DNA of 6,806 nt. Origin: CAZHJG01 sp964533425. Its GTDB lineage: Bacteria > Patescibacteriota > Saccharimonadia > Saccharimonadales > UBA4665. The stretch spans positions 1-6,806 of the forward strand of contig CAZHJG010000042.1 of the NCBI GenBank assembly GCA_964533425.1. Reading direction: 5' to 3'. The notes beneath the pieces are model-generated. The model was not told the origin of the DNA. It made no database searches and worked only from the letters and a program-made list of their open reading frames with translations. The position numbers and the translations under genes were made by a program. Below are positions 1-5,331 of this stretch, piece after piece (the stretch's first letter is position 1; every line of letters begins with the position of its first letter).

Positions 1-10
1 TTTTTCACCA

Positions 11-208
11 CTAGGAGGCCATACGATATAATGTGCGGTGAATGTAGTTAAGAGGTGTGCTCTTCCTTTCTTGCATCACCTTGTCCCAGCGCTGCTCCAA
101 GCGCTCACGACGACTTGGCTCCCAATCTCGCAACAGCTTATCGCGCTCCGCGTCCACTGGACGGGTCACTACTTCTGATGGAAATTTTGATAGGAAAAGT
201 TCGGCCAT
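11..208 (-). CDS. Small charged protein of unknown function (65 aa)
   Basis: I do not recognise this gene. The product is short, very hydrophilic and rich in Arg, Lys and Glu, with a probable helical middle (about residues 18-48, including WEPSRRERLEQRWDKVMQER). There is no signal peptide, membrane segment, cysteine pair or obvious catalytic motif. It is supported as a real gene by an AAGGAG Shine-Dalgarno site 6 nt before its ATG and by its position 13 nt after the stop of the 94-residue gene upstream, with the ribosome site filling that gap. The two are therefore probably cotranscribed from the promoter at 513-544. It ends in TAG close to the window edge, so what follows is unseen. A small RNA-, DNA- or protein-binding role would fit the charge, but that is only a guess. 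Confidence 0.7.
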   Translation of the reverse strand: MAELFLSKFPSEVVTRPVDAERDKLLRDWEPSRRERLEQRWDKVMQERKSTPLNYIHRTLYRMAS

Positions 209-221
209 GGTGTGCTCCTTA

Positions 222-506
222 TTAATGCTTGCCTGAGCGGCTTGGCGTCCTTTGGACTTCTGAATAGCTGATGTAGTGAGGGGCGGACTCTTCCCGTTCG
301 CGGCGCAGGGGGTTAGCGAAGTCCTCGTTCTCTGTTACTTTAGCGAAAATCGGCTGATTTGGCAGTACGATTTTCGCCCCCTGGTGGTCGGGCAGCTCCA
401 GCATACCAACGGTGGCGGCGGTGGTCATCAGCAAAATACCGATCTGCTGGCTGACTTCGCCCAGCTTTTCAGTCGTTGTTTTGACTTTTTTTGTTTTTGC
501 TAGCAT
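222..506 (-). CDS. Small unrecognised protein with a hydrophobic segment (94 aa)
   Basis: I do not recognise a family. The N-terminus is lysine/threonine-rich (MLAKTKKVKTTTEKLGEV). It is followed by a moderately hydrophobic stretch, IGILLMTTAATVGMLELP (about residues 22-39), which could be a weak membrane segment or a buried helix. The rest is polar and proline-containing, with a very charged patch (LRREREE, about 67-73) and a basic tail. No enzyme motif or helix-turn-helix is visible. There is no Shine-Dalgarno site before the ATG. Instead a TATAAT box ends 6 nt upstream, so the message is probably leaderless. It is the first gene of a two-gene operon with the 65-residue gene, 49 nt after the stop of yvcK/glmR but with its own promoter inside an operator-like palindrome. 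Confidence 0.72.
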   Translation of the reverse strand: MLAKTKKVKTTTEKLGEVSQQIGILLMTTAATVGMLELPDHQGAKIVLPNQPIFAKVTENEDFANPLRREREESAPHYISYSEVQRTPSRSGKH

Positions 507-528
507 ACAAGTATTATACTAGCAAAAA
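494..528. promoter_or_regulatory. Perfect 10-bp inverted repeat over promoter and start codon (candidate operator)
   Basis: The arms TTTTTGCTAG (494-503) and CTAGCAAAAA (519-528) are perfect reverse complements around a 15-bp spacer. That spacer holds the TATAAT box and the ATG of the 94-residue gene. Transcription should start at about 506-510, so only one arm would be in the mRNA. A DNA-level operator therefore fits better than an RNA hairpin. A dimeric repressor bound here would block both polymerase and the start site. No candidate regulator is encoded beside it. Confidence 0.55.
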
Positions 529-544
529 ATGTCTAATTTGTCAA
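513..544 (-). promoter_or_regulatory. Near-consensus promoter giving a leaderless mRNA
   Basis: On the minus strand a perfect -35 TTGACA (539-544) is followed after 17 bp by TAGTAT (516-521), preceded by an extended -10 TGC. A perfect TATAAT (513-518) overlaps it at 20-bp spacing. TATAAT ends exactly 6 nt before the ATG at 506, so transcription is expected to begin at the start codon or at most about 4 nt before it. No Shine-Dalgarno site could fit. This is the best promoter in the window and it drives the two small genes. Confidence 0.8.
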
Positions 545-555
545 TGTTATGGCAC

Positions 556-1572
556 TTATGCCCTGTCGTCCGCGGTTTGGATTCTTTGTAGCAATCGCCT
601 CAGGCTGCTGGCGATAGCGGCACCGTCGTGACGTATGAGTGACCGGCTGGCCTGGTGGGCATGGCGAGGATGGTGGCCGGTTTCGTGGGAGAGAAAGTGC
701 CCAGGGATGCTTTCGTACGTGGCCGTTAACAGTTCATGCTCGTTGATACTCACCGGATATTCACCTTCGGTCGCATAGCGCTTTAGCAGCTCTGGTGTTG
801 GCGGATCGGTGTTATAAAGTACATAGTCAATGAACGGTTGGCCGATTATCCGCTCGATTTCTCTTGCGTAGTCGTGGACAGCGAATTTCGGTGTTTGGGC
901 CGGTTTGTTTACTAAATTACAGATGTAAGCGATGGGTGCAGCCGTCTCGGCCAGCGTCAGAGGCAAGCCGTCTACCAGCAAGGCCGGTGCCAGCGAGGTA
1001 TAGAGGTCGCCCGGGGCGATGATGACCAGGTCGGCTTTCAGGACGGCCTGCCGGGCTTCGGCTGTCAGCTGAGCGTGCGGCTCCAAGTGAAGCTTGGGCT
1101 GCGTGCCGGGAGCCAGCCTGGCCTTGCCGATGTTGTCTTCCCCATGAGTTATGTGGCCGTCAACTTCCATTACCAGCTGACAGTTGGCAGTAGTAATTGG
1201 CAGCACCCGGCCGCGGATGCGGAGAATGTCGCTGGCCATACGCACGGCTTCATTAAAGTCGTGGGTCATGCTCTCCACGGCGCTTAAGAAGATATTGCCG
1301 AAGGAATGGCCCTCCAGCGCCCCGCTCGGGAAGCGAAAATTGAAGAGTTCACGCAGCTCGGCTGGGGCGTCGCTGAGCGCCACCAAACACTGTCGGATGT
1401 CACCAGGCGGCAACACCCCCAGTTCGTCGCGCAAACGACCAGTCGAACCGCCGTCGTCGGCCATATTGACGAGCGCCGTGATCTCTAACGGCTCCGCTTT
1501 GAGCGCCTGCAGAATCGTAAAACTGCCGGTGCCCCCACCGATCACCACCACTTTCGGCTGTAACCTAGACAT
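556..1572 (-). CDS. yvcK: GlmR/YvcK-family gluconeogenesis factor (CofD-like fold)
   Basis: This is a member of the YvcK/GlmR branch of the CofD-like family. In Bacillus it binds UDP-GlcNAc and steers carbon into cell-wall precursors under gluconeogenic conditions; it is cytoplasmic. The sequence shows the family glycine loop (VVVIGGGTGSFTILQALK) close to the N-terminus, then NMADDGGSTGRLRDELGVLPPGDIRQ and GHSFGNIFLSA, followed by LVIIAPGDLYTSLAPALLV and YICNLV. From the chosen ATG the length is 338 residues, usual for the family. In-frame starts exist upstream (TTG at 1599, ATG at 1593). The ATG at 1572 places MSRLQPK directly before the first beta strand, as is typical, and lies 9 nt after a TATAAT box, so the message may carry almost no leader. 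The TTG has a possible AAAGGA site 9 nt upstream and remains an alternative. The usual neighbours rapZ and whiA are absent here. The C-terminal tail is rich in His and Arg. Confidence 0.93.
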   Translation of the reverse strand: MSRLQPKVVVIGGGTGSFTILQALKAEPLEITALVNMADDGGSTGRLRDELGVLPPGDIRQCLVALSDAPAELRELFNFRFPSGALEGHSFGNIFLSAVESMTHDFNEAVRMASDILRIRGRVLPITTANCQLVMEVDGHITHGEDNIGKARLAPGTQPKLHLEPHAQLTAEARQAVLKADLVIIAPGDLYTSLAPALLVDGLPLTLAETAAPIAYICNLVNKPAQTPKFAVHDYAREIERIIGQPFIDYVLYNTDPPTPELLKRYATEGEYPVSINEHELLTATYESIPGHFLSHETGHHPRHAHQASRSLIRHDGAAIASSLRRLLQRIQTADDRA

Positions 1573-1581
1573 ACTGGCTTT

Positions 1582-1587
1582 ATTATA
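1582..1587 (-). promoter_or_regulatory. -10 box (TATAAT) for yvcK
   Basis: A perfect TATAAT lies 9 nt before the ATG at 1572, predicting a 5' leader of about 2-3 nt. No good -35 is found at 16-18 bp spacing (the 17-bp candidate is GATAAG). If the promoter is used, the edge of the heptad array at 1612 would sit near -37, where an activator could substitute for the -35. The box would also lie inside the coding sequence if translation began at 1593 or 1599. Confidence 0.5.
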
Positions 1588-1611
1588 TGTCATTCGCAAC
1601 GCAGCTTATCC

Positions 1612-1749
1612 TTTTACAGTTTACCGTTGACTATTTACCACGCTTTTACCGGTTACCGTTTACCGTTTCTCAGGAGGCGCAGCGTTCACTGCACATTGTA
1701 AACGGCTAAGGGTTAATACACGGTAAACAGCTAACCGCAAATGGTAAAA
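1612..1749. repeat. Inverted arrays of a degenerate heptanucleotide (GTTTACC / GGTAAAC)
   Basis: The left arm reads as consecutive 7-mers: TTTTACA, GTTTACC, GTTGACT, ATTTACC, then a 4-nt break (ACGC), then TTTTACC, GGTTACC, GTTTACC, GTTTCTC (1612-1671). The right arm is the reverse-complement pattern: TGTAAAC, GGCTAAG, GGTTAAT (1697-1717), a 4-nt break (ACAC), then GGTAAAC, AGCTAAC, CGCAAAT, GGTAAAA (1722-1749). The 25-nt centre contains a small hairpin (GCAG 1679-1682 with CTGC 1689-1692). Perfect pairings include CCGTTTAC (1656-1663) with GTAAACGG (1698-1705) and TTTTACC (1644-1650) with GGTAAAA (1743-1749). The element fills the gap between the aldo/keto reductase stop (7 nt away) and the yvcK promoter. 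It may be a regulator-binding array, a 3'-UTR hairpin or a dispersed repeat. There is no T-tract, so it is not an ordinary terminator. Confidence 0.8.
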
Positions 1750-1756
1750 TGTCCCA

Positions 1757-2575
1757 TTAGCCCATGCCGGCGGGGTCCCAAGTGACGCGTTCGCCGTCGC
1801 TCATCATGTCGAGCTCGTGCATGTCGTCGTCGGTCAGCTCGAAGTCGAAGACGTCGAGGTTAGCGCGGATGTGGTCGGGGTTTTCGGACCTGGGTAATGG
1901 TACGGTGCCGTGCTGCAGGCACCACCGCAGCACCACTTGCGGCTGCGTTTTGCCGAGGCGTTTGGCGATTTGGTCCAGCTGCGGATGGGCGGTGCTGCCG
2001 AGGCGGCTGATGGGGCTGTAGGCTTCGACCGTGATGTTTTTCTCGGCGCAGTAGTTGAGCAACTCGTCTTGCTCGCTGTAAATAAAGGGGTGGAATTCCA
2101 CCTGGTTGACGGCCGGCACGAACTCACTACGCTGCAATAGCTCATCCAGATGTTCGATCGTGTAGTTACTGACACCAGCGGCCTTGATGGTACCCTCCTG
2201 CGCCAGCTTTTCGAACGCCCGCCAGGTGTCGTGGCGTTTTTTGGTGGCCGGCCAGTGGATCAGATAGAGGTCGAGATAATCGAGGCCGAGTCGCTCCAGG
2301 GAGGCTTGACAAGCGTGAGAGACGCGGCCATAACCCTGATCGTCATTCCACAGTTTAGTGGTCACGAAAAGCTCCTCGCGTGCAATGCCCGACTCTCGGA
2401 TCGCCTCACCGACCCCTTGCTCATTGCCGTAAATGCGGGCTGTGTCGATCAGCCGGTAGCCGGCCTCGAGCGCCGCCAGCGTCGCTCGTTTAGCGCTTTC
2501 ATCCGGCGTAATTTCCCACGTGCCAAAGCCGATAGCCGGGATGTTTGCCCCTGTGTTCAGCTTGCGTGTCTTCAA
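1757..2575 (-). CDS. Aldo/keto reductase (2,5-diketo-D-gluconate reductase-like)
   Basis: This is a single-domain cytosolic NAD(P)H-dependent carbonyl reductase with a TIM-barrel fold, closest in appearance to the bacterial AKR5-type group. Family signatures are all present: GFGTWEI at the N-terminus, GYRLIDTARIYGNE, LFVTTKLW, LDYLDLYLIHWP, GVSNY, NQVEFHPF, EAYSPI and the late LPRSENPDHI cofactor loop. Counting from the start used here, the catalytic tetrad is Asp44, Tyr49, Lys74 and His107. The TTG at 2575 is preferred because GAGGTG precedes it closely and it falls 1 nt after the TGA of the metallo-hydrolase gene, implying translational coupling. A TTG at 2587 would add four residues and overlap. 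The length of 272 is usual. The true substrate cannot be read from the sequence. The cofactor loop has Arg and His where many relatives have Lys and Arg. Confidence 0.93.
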   Translation of the reverse strand: MKTRKLNTGANIPAIGFGTWEITPDESAKRATLAALEAGYRLIDTARIYGNEQGVGEAIRESGIAREELFVTTKLWNDDQGYGRVSHACQASLERLGLDYLDLYLIHWPATKKRHDTWRAFEKLAQEGTIKAAGVSNYTIEHLDELLQRSEFVPAVNQVEFHPFIYSEQDELLNYCAEKNITVEAYSPISRLGSTAHPQLDQIAKRLGKTQPQVVLRWCLQHGTVPLPRSENPDHIRANLDVFDFELTDDDMHELDMMSDGERVTWDPAGMG

Positions 2576-2576
2576 C

Positions 2577-3215
2577 TCACACCTCAAGCACCACGGGCTT
2601 GCCCGTCTCCAGCTTGACGAAGGTTATATCGTGCTCGCTGAGTGCTTTTTCGCATATTCCGTACATCTGTTCGCGGGCTGCGTCGCTCCAGTGCCAGTCA
2701 TGAATCGGCAGCACGTACTGTGGTTTTAGTTCAATCGCCAAGTTGATAGCTTTAATGGTGGCCCCCCATGGCGCCGTGATGGGCAGCGCCAGAATTGGTT
2801 TGGTCCCCGTGAAACTGTGGCTGTCGCCGGGATGCGTGAACTTGTCGAGGTAATGTACGCCGATTTCTTCCGGCTGGGGGAATAAGGGCTCGACCTTTTC
2901 GTGCGGCGATTCAAATAATTCCATACCCTGCGGCAGTGAGGTCGTAGCTTTGATGCCTTCGGTCGCTAAGTACTTCACTACTTCATTGGTCGTGGTGATG
3001 CGAACCGTTGGAAACTTGGCCAGCATTTTTTTGAGCAATGGCACGCTGACGTGGTCGCCGTGTACGTGGGTAATGACGATGTCGTCGAGAAATTGCAGCT
3101 TGTCGACATCAAGCGCGGCCTCACTCATGCCACCGGGATCAAAGATGACGGTTCGGTTAACGGGCGCTGGCATTTCCACCATCAAGCAAGAATGGACAAA
3201 CTTGGTGATTCTCAT
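2577..3215 (-). CDS. Metallo-beta-lactamase-fold hydrolase (UlaG-like)
   Basis: This is a cytoplasmic metal-dependent hydrolase of the UlaG/UPF0173-like branch of the metallo-beta-lactamase superfamily. The metal site is recognisable: THVHGDH (His50, His52, Asp54, His55), HPGDSH (residues 128-133, supplying a His and the bridging Asp131) and PIHDWHW with His172 near the C-terminus. The N-terminus MRITKFVHSCLMVE and IFDPGG are typical openings for this group. At 212 residues it is a minimal single-domain member without added RNA- or DNA-binding domains. A clear AAAGGAG site lies 10 nt before the ATG, and an extended -10 promoter lies upstream at 3247-3255. The aldo/keto reductase follows within 1 nt, so the two are probably translated together. 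The substrate is unknown; a lactone or phosphodiester is possible from the family, not from this sequence. Confidence 0.9.
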   Translation of the reverse strand: MRITKFVHSCLMVEMPAPVNRTVIFDPGGMSEAALDVDKLQFLDDIVITHVHGDHVSVPLLKKMLAKFPTVRITTTNEVVKYLATEGIKATTSLPQGMELFESPHEKVEPLFPQPEEIGVHYLDKFTHPGDSHSFTGTKPILALPITAPWGATIKAINLAIELKPQYVLPIHDWHWSDAAREQMYGICEKALSEHDITFVKLETGKPVVLEV

Positions 3216-3246
3216 GGGTGATTTTCTCCTTTAGGTAGATCAGTAA

Positions 3247-3255
3247 TTTATACCA
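3247..3255 (-). promoter_or_regulatory. Extended -10 promoter for the metallo-hydrolase/AKR pair
   Basis: TGG-TATAAA on the minus strand is an extended -10 element. The predicted start is about 25 nt before the ATG at 3215, leaving room for the AAAGGAG ribosome site. No convincing -35 is present at 16-18 bp, as is usual for extended -10 promoters. Confidence 0.5.
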
Positions 3256-3298
3256 GCAAATGGAATTGCCTGGCTGTAAAATAATCAACTGTTGCTGG
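3253..3298. repeat. CCAGCAA / TTGCTGG inverted repeat beside the promoter
   Basis: CCAGCAA (3253-3259) and TTGCTGG (3292-3298) are perfect inverted copies 32 bp apart. An imperfect copy, TTGCCTGG, lies between them. One copy overlaps the extended -10 element. This could be a paired operator with looping or just chance similarity; it is short. Confidence 0.3.
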
Positions 3299-3304
3299 CC
3301 GATG

Positions 3305-4036
3305 TTAGCGGTATTCGGGATTCATGTAGTCAAAACGCATGCCCTGGTCCCACTCGGAGCGCTGGTTGCCGTGAGCCGGTATGCCGCCATTGGCTTTGAG
3401 CAGCTTGGCAAAGTGCATCAGGTTCCACGTCATGAAGGTGGTGTTGCGCTTGGTGAAGTCGTTGTCGAGGCCGATCTTGCCGCCTTTGCCGTCGTCATCA
3501 CCGTAGCTCGGGCCGGGGCCAGCCTCGCCGATCCAGCCGGCGTCCGCCTGGGGTGGGATAGCGTAACCCACGTGTTGCAGGCTGTACAAAATATTCATGG
3601 CGCAATGCTTGATGCCGTCCTCATTGCCGGTCAGCAGAGCGCCACCGACTTTGCCATAGAAGGCGTACTGGCCCTGGTCGTTGAGCACGCTGCTGCAAGC
3701 ATAGAGGCGCTCGATGATCTTCTTGGTTTGCGAGCTATTGTCGCCGAGCCAAATGGGGCCAGCTAAAACCAGAATGTCCGCGGCCTGCACCCGCTTATAT
3801 ATTTCCGGCCACTCGTCCTTTGCCCAACCGTGCTCACGCATGTCGGGCCACACGCCGGTGGCAATGTCCGGGTGATCGATCGTCCGGATCACTTCCGTTT
3901 TCACACCATGTTTCTGCATGATGCTGGTGCTGACTTGGATCAGCAGGTCGGTGTGACTTGGCTCCGGTGACTTAGTAAGCGTCCCATTGAAGTAGATGGC
4001 CTTCAGCCCTGAAAAGTCCCAATCTTTGTCTGCCAC
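3305..4036 (-). CDS. Flavodoxin-fold NAD(P)H-dependent FMN reductase-like protein
   Basis: This is a probable FMN-binding oxidoreductase of the flavodoxin-like FMN_red group, cytoplasmic. The first beta strand and phosphate-binding loop are at LKAIYFNGTLTKSPEPSHT (residues 11-29). The second FMN loop is the characteristic GPIWLGDNSSQTKKIIERL (93-111), and VGGALLTGNEDG (130-141) forms the next strand and loop. The C-terminal third (about 163-243) is a longer, Gly- and Asp-rich extension (PGPSYGDDDGKGGK), making the 243-residue protein longer than classic 180-residue members. The start is GTG, 4 nt after the VOC gene stop, with no strong Shine-Dalgarno site, so it is probably translated by coupling to that gene. 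The electron acceptor (quinone, azo or nitro compound, or metal) cannot be told from sequence. Confidence 0.87.
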   Translation of the reverse strand: MADKDWDFSGLKAIYFNGTLTKSPEPSHTDLLIQVSTSIMQKHGVKTEVIRTIDHPDIATGVWPDMREHGWAKDEWPEIYKRVQAADILVLAGPIWLGDNSSQTKKIIERLYACSSVLNDQGQYAFYGKVGGALLTGNEDGIKHCAMNILYSLQHVGYAIPPQADAGWIGEAGPGPSYGDDDGKGGKIGLDNDFTKRNTTFMTWNLMHFAKLLKANGGIPAHGNQRSEWDQGMRFDYMNPEYR

Positions 4037-4040
4037 GGTC

Positions 4041-4421
4041 TTATCCCATCTGATTAGCGACCGACAAAACGTTGCCTGAGGGGTCTTTAAACCAGATGGC
4101 CTTGAGGTCGCCCATACTGTGCACGTCGCCTTCTAGCGTTACGCCGGGCATGTCTGGATAGTGTTCCAGCGCAACACCCTTGGCCTTCAGCGCTTCGGCC
4201 ACCGCTGGCACGTCATCAACCGTCCAGCCGGCATAGGTGGCTTTGTTGGTGCCGGCAAAGCTCGAGGGATAGACAAAAATCTGGCTCTCGCCTGATTGAT
4301 ATGACACGCCCCCCGGGCTTTCTTTGAGCTGCTTCAACCCCAGCACATCTTGATAAAATTTCTTGGCCGCTTCGATATCGCTGACAGCGATAGCCGGCCC
4401 GCAATTAGCATCTCCTAACAT
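4041..4421 (-). CDS. VOC-superfamily (glyoxalase/bleomycin-resistance fold) protein
   Basis: This is a small cytoplasmic protein of the vicinal-oxygen-chelate fold, with two beta-alpha-beta-beta-beta modules: AIAVSDIEAAKKFYQDVLGLKQ (about 10-31) with SQIFVYPSSFAGTNKATYAGW, and VDDVPAVAEALKAKGVALEHY (68-88) with GDLKAIWFKDPSGNVLSVAN (104-123). The length of 126 is typical. The positions that carry metal ligands in true glyoxalase-type enzymes look substituted: Ala where the first strand His is usual and Ser where the final DP.GN..E Glu is usual. A metal-free binding role, or a different chemistry, is therefore more likely than glyoxalase I. The ATG has a good GAGGAGG site about 7 nt upstream. 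It is the first gene of a pair with the flavin reductase and has its own TATAAT box about 65 nt upstream. Confidence 0.9.
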   Translation of the reverse strand: MLGDANCGPAIAVSDIEAAKKFYQDVLGLKQLKESPGGVSYQSGESQIFVYPSSFAGTNKATYAGWTVDDVPAVAEALKAKGVALEHYPDMPGVTLEGDVHSMGDLKAIWFKDPSGNVLSVANQMG

Positions 4422-4487
4422 AGCACCCTCCTCACATAGCTTTACGTTACCTTTGATAGCTTTTAGAGAGTCTTGGTTTCGCTTGTC

Positions 4488-4493
4488 ATTATA
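4488..4493 (-). promoter_or_regulatory. -10 box (TATAAT) for the VOC/flavin reductase pair
   Basis: A perfect TATAAT lies 30 nt after the NYN gene stop, giving a leader of about 60 nt to the ATG at 4421. No good -35 is seen. The 11-mer GGCGTATAATG here (4487-4497) is identical to the one before the 72-residue gene (5331-5341). Confidence 0.5.
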
Positions 4494-4523
4494 CGCCGCC
4501 GGCCGGTATTTGGCCGTATGGTT

Positions 4524-5087
4524 TTATTTCTTTTTGCGGTCGTGGTAAGCCAGCTGCTTGCGCTGCTGGTCCAGGCGGATAATACGGTGTTCGAATGGTT
4601 TGAGCAGGCTGGAATATTGCCAGTTCGGCACCATGATTGATGCCAGCTTGTGCTGCTCGTCGAGATACTCGGCCAAGCTGAAGAAGTCGCCGTCACCGGA
4701 AACAATGATGGCTCGGTCGTAGTTCGGCAGCTCTTTCATGGCGTACAGCACCAGTTCGGCGTCGACATTGCCTTTCACCGAAGGCTTTTCGTCGCTGGTC
4801 TTGGCCTCGCCATTGCCGCTCGTCGGCTGATCACGCGAGGCGCTGACATCAACCGTCGGCTTCAAGACGACCAGGTACCCAAGCTCGTGCATGTATTCGT
4901 ATAAGGATTCGTTGCCCACCATATACCCAATAAACATGTACGCTTTGGTGACACCGTGCTTATCCTTGAGCTGCTGGCGGAAACGCCGCCAGTCCATTTT
5001 CCAGCCGTTGCGCTGGATACCGAGGTTTAAGTTTTGGCTGTCGATAAAAGCGTAGGTGTTGGGTTTCTTTTTGACCCATTTTTTCAT
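4524..5087 (-). CDS. NYN-domain (LabA/DUF88 family) putative ribonuclease
   Basis: This is a PIN-like NYN-domain protein, a fold of metal-dependent RNases acting in RNA processing or decay in the cytoplasm. The family acidic motifs are present in order: TYAFIDSQNLNLGI (Asp16, Asn19), KGNVDAELVLYAM (106-117, Asp109) and IIVSGDGDFFSLAEYL (127-142, Asp132 and Asp134). So the active site looks intact. Between the second strand and the Asp109 helix is a polar, low-complexity insert (about 80-104, Ser/Asp/Thr/Lys-rich). The C-terminus is basic (QQRKQLAYHDRKKK), as is the N-terminus (MKKWVKKK), which would suit RNA binding. The total is 187 residues, ordinary for a single-domain member. The gene starts 19 nt after the 72-residue gene. 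An AAGGAG is about 16 nt before the ATG, too far for normal use, whereas a TACACT hexamer lies exactly 6 nt before it. Confidence 0.9.
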   Translation of the reverse strand: MKKWVKKKPNTYAFIDSQNLNLGIQRNGWKMDWRRFRQQLKDKHGVTKAYMFIGYMVGNESLYEYMHELGYLVVLKPTVDVSASRDQPTSGNGEAKTSDEKPSVKGNVDAELVLYAMKELPNYDRAIIVSGDGDFFSLAEYLDEQHKLASIMVPNWQYSSLLKPFEHRIIRLDQQRKQLAYHDRKKK

Positions 5088-5093
5088 AAAACT

Positions 5094-5099
5094 AGTGTA
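5094..5099 (-). promoter_or_regulatory. Possible -10 hexamer (TACACT) 6 nt before the NYN start
   Basis: TACACT matches TATAAT at four of six positions and has the same 6-nt distance to the ATG seen for two other genes here. No -35 is visible. The alternative is readthrough from the gene upstream with the distant AAGGAG as ribosome site. Confidence 0.3.
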
Positions 5100-5106
5100 T
5101 CACTCC

Positions 5107-5325
5107 TTAAGGGTTGTGGCGGTCTTTTTCTGATTGATAAACGATGTCGGCGCCTAATGCCAGCAAGGCTTCACCACCGATCAGCCGGGCCGGAAAACTC
5201 ACTACAGGCAGCAGTAGTTCCGCCACGCCTTCGACGGCGAGTGTCCCCAGAAAGAAATTTCTTAGGCTGTGGCTGGCGCGCTCGATAAATCCAGGGCGTT
5301 GTGCCTGCTCCGACGATGCTGCCAT
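5107..5325 (-). CDS. Small hydrophobic protein of unknown function (72 aa)
   Basis: I do not recognise a family. The N-terminal 25 residues are polar (MAASSEQAQRPGFIERASHS). They are followed by a hydrophobic region that could make one long or two short membrane helices (about 25-44, ending in LLLPVVSF, and about 46-62, LIGGEALLALGADIV), then a short charged tail (SEKDRHNP). No signal peptidase site is evident, so it is probably an integral membrane or membrane-associated peptide. There is no usable Shine-Dalgarno site. A perfect TATAAT ends 6 nt before the ATG, so it is probably leaderless and can be transcribed apart from the signal peptidase gene, whose stop codon lies within that TATAAT. 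Its position after the TasA-like/SipW pair hints at, but does not prove, a role in the same surface structure. Confidence 0.65.
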   Translation of the reverse strand: MAASSEQAQRPGFIERASHSLRNFFLGTLAVEGVAELLLPVVSFPARLIGGEALLALGADIVYQSEKDRHNP

Positions 5326-5331
5326 AGGTAC

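Noticed and set aside
515..520. A TATACT on the plus strand within the palindrome, suggesting a divergent promoter
   Set aside because: There is no good -35 and no supportable plus-strand gene downstream; it follows from the symmetry of the site.
1184..1630. A 148-codon plus-strand open frame opposite yvcK
   Set aside because: It is antisense to conserved YvcK motifs and lacks any family signature.
1612..1749. The heptad array as a CRISPR array or a rho-independent terminator
   Set aside because: The units are only 7 nt without spacers, and no T-tract follows the arms on either strand.
2150..2617. A 155-codon plus-strand open frame opposite the aldo/keto reductase
   Set aside because: It is a shadow of the reductase reading frame, with no supporting signals.
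3260..3766. A 168-codon plus-strand open frame opposite the flavin reductase gene
   Set aside because: It lies on the strand opposite a well-supported gene, has no ribosome site or recognisable motif, and looks like a codon-bias shadow.
4463..4705. An 80-codon minus-strand reading running into the VOC leader
   Set aside because: It lies mostly inside the NYN gene in another frame and has low-information Ser/Thr/Trp composition.
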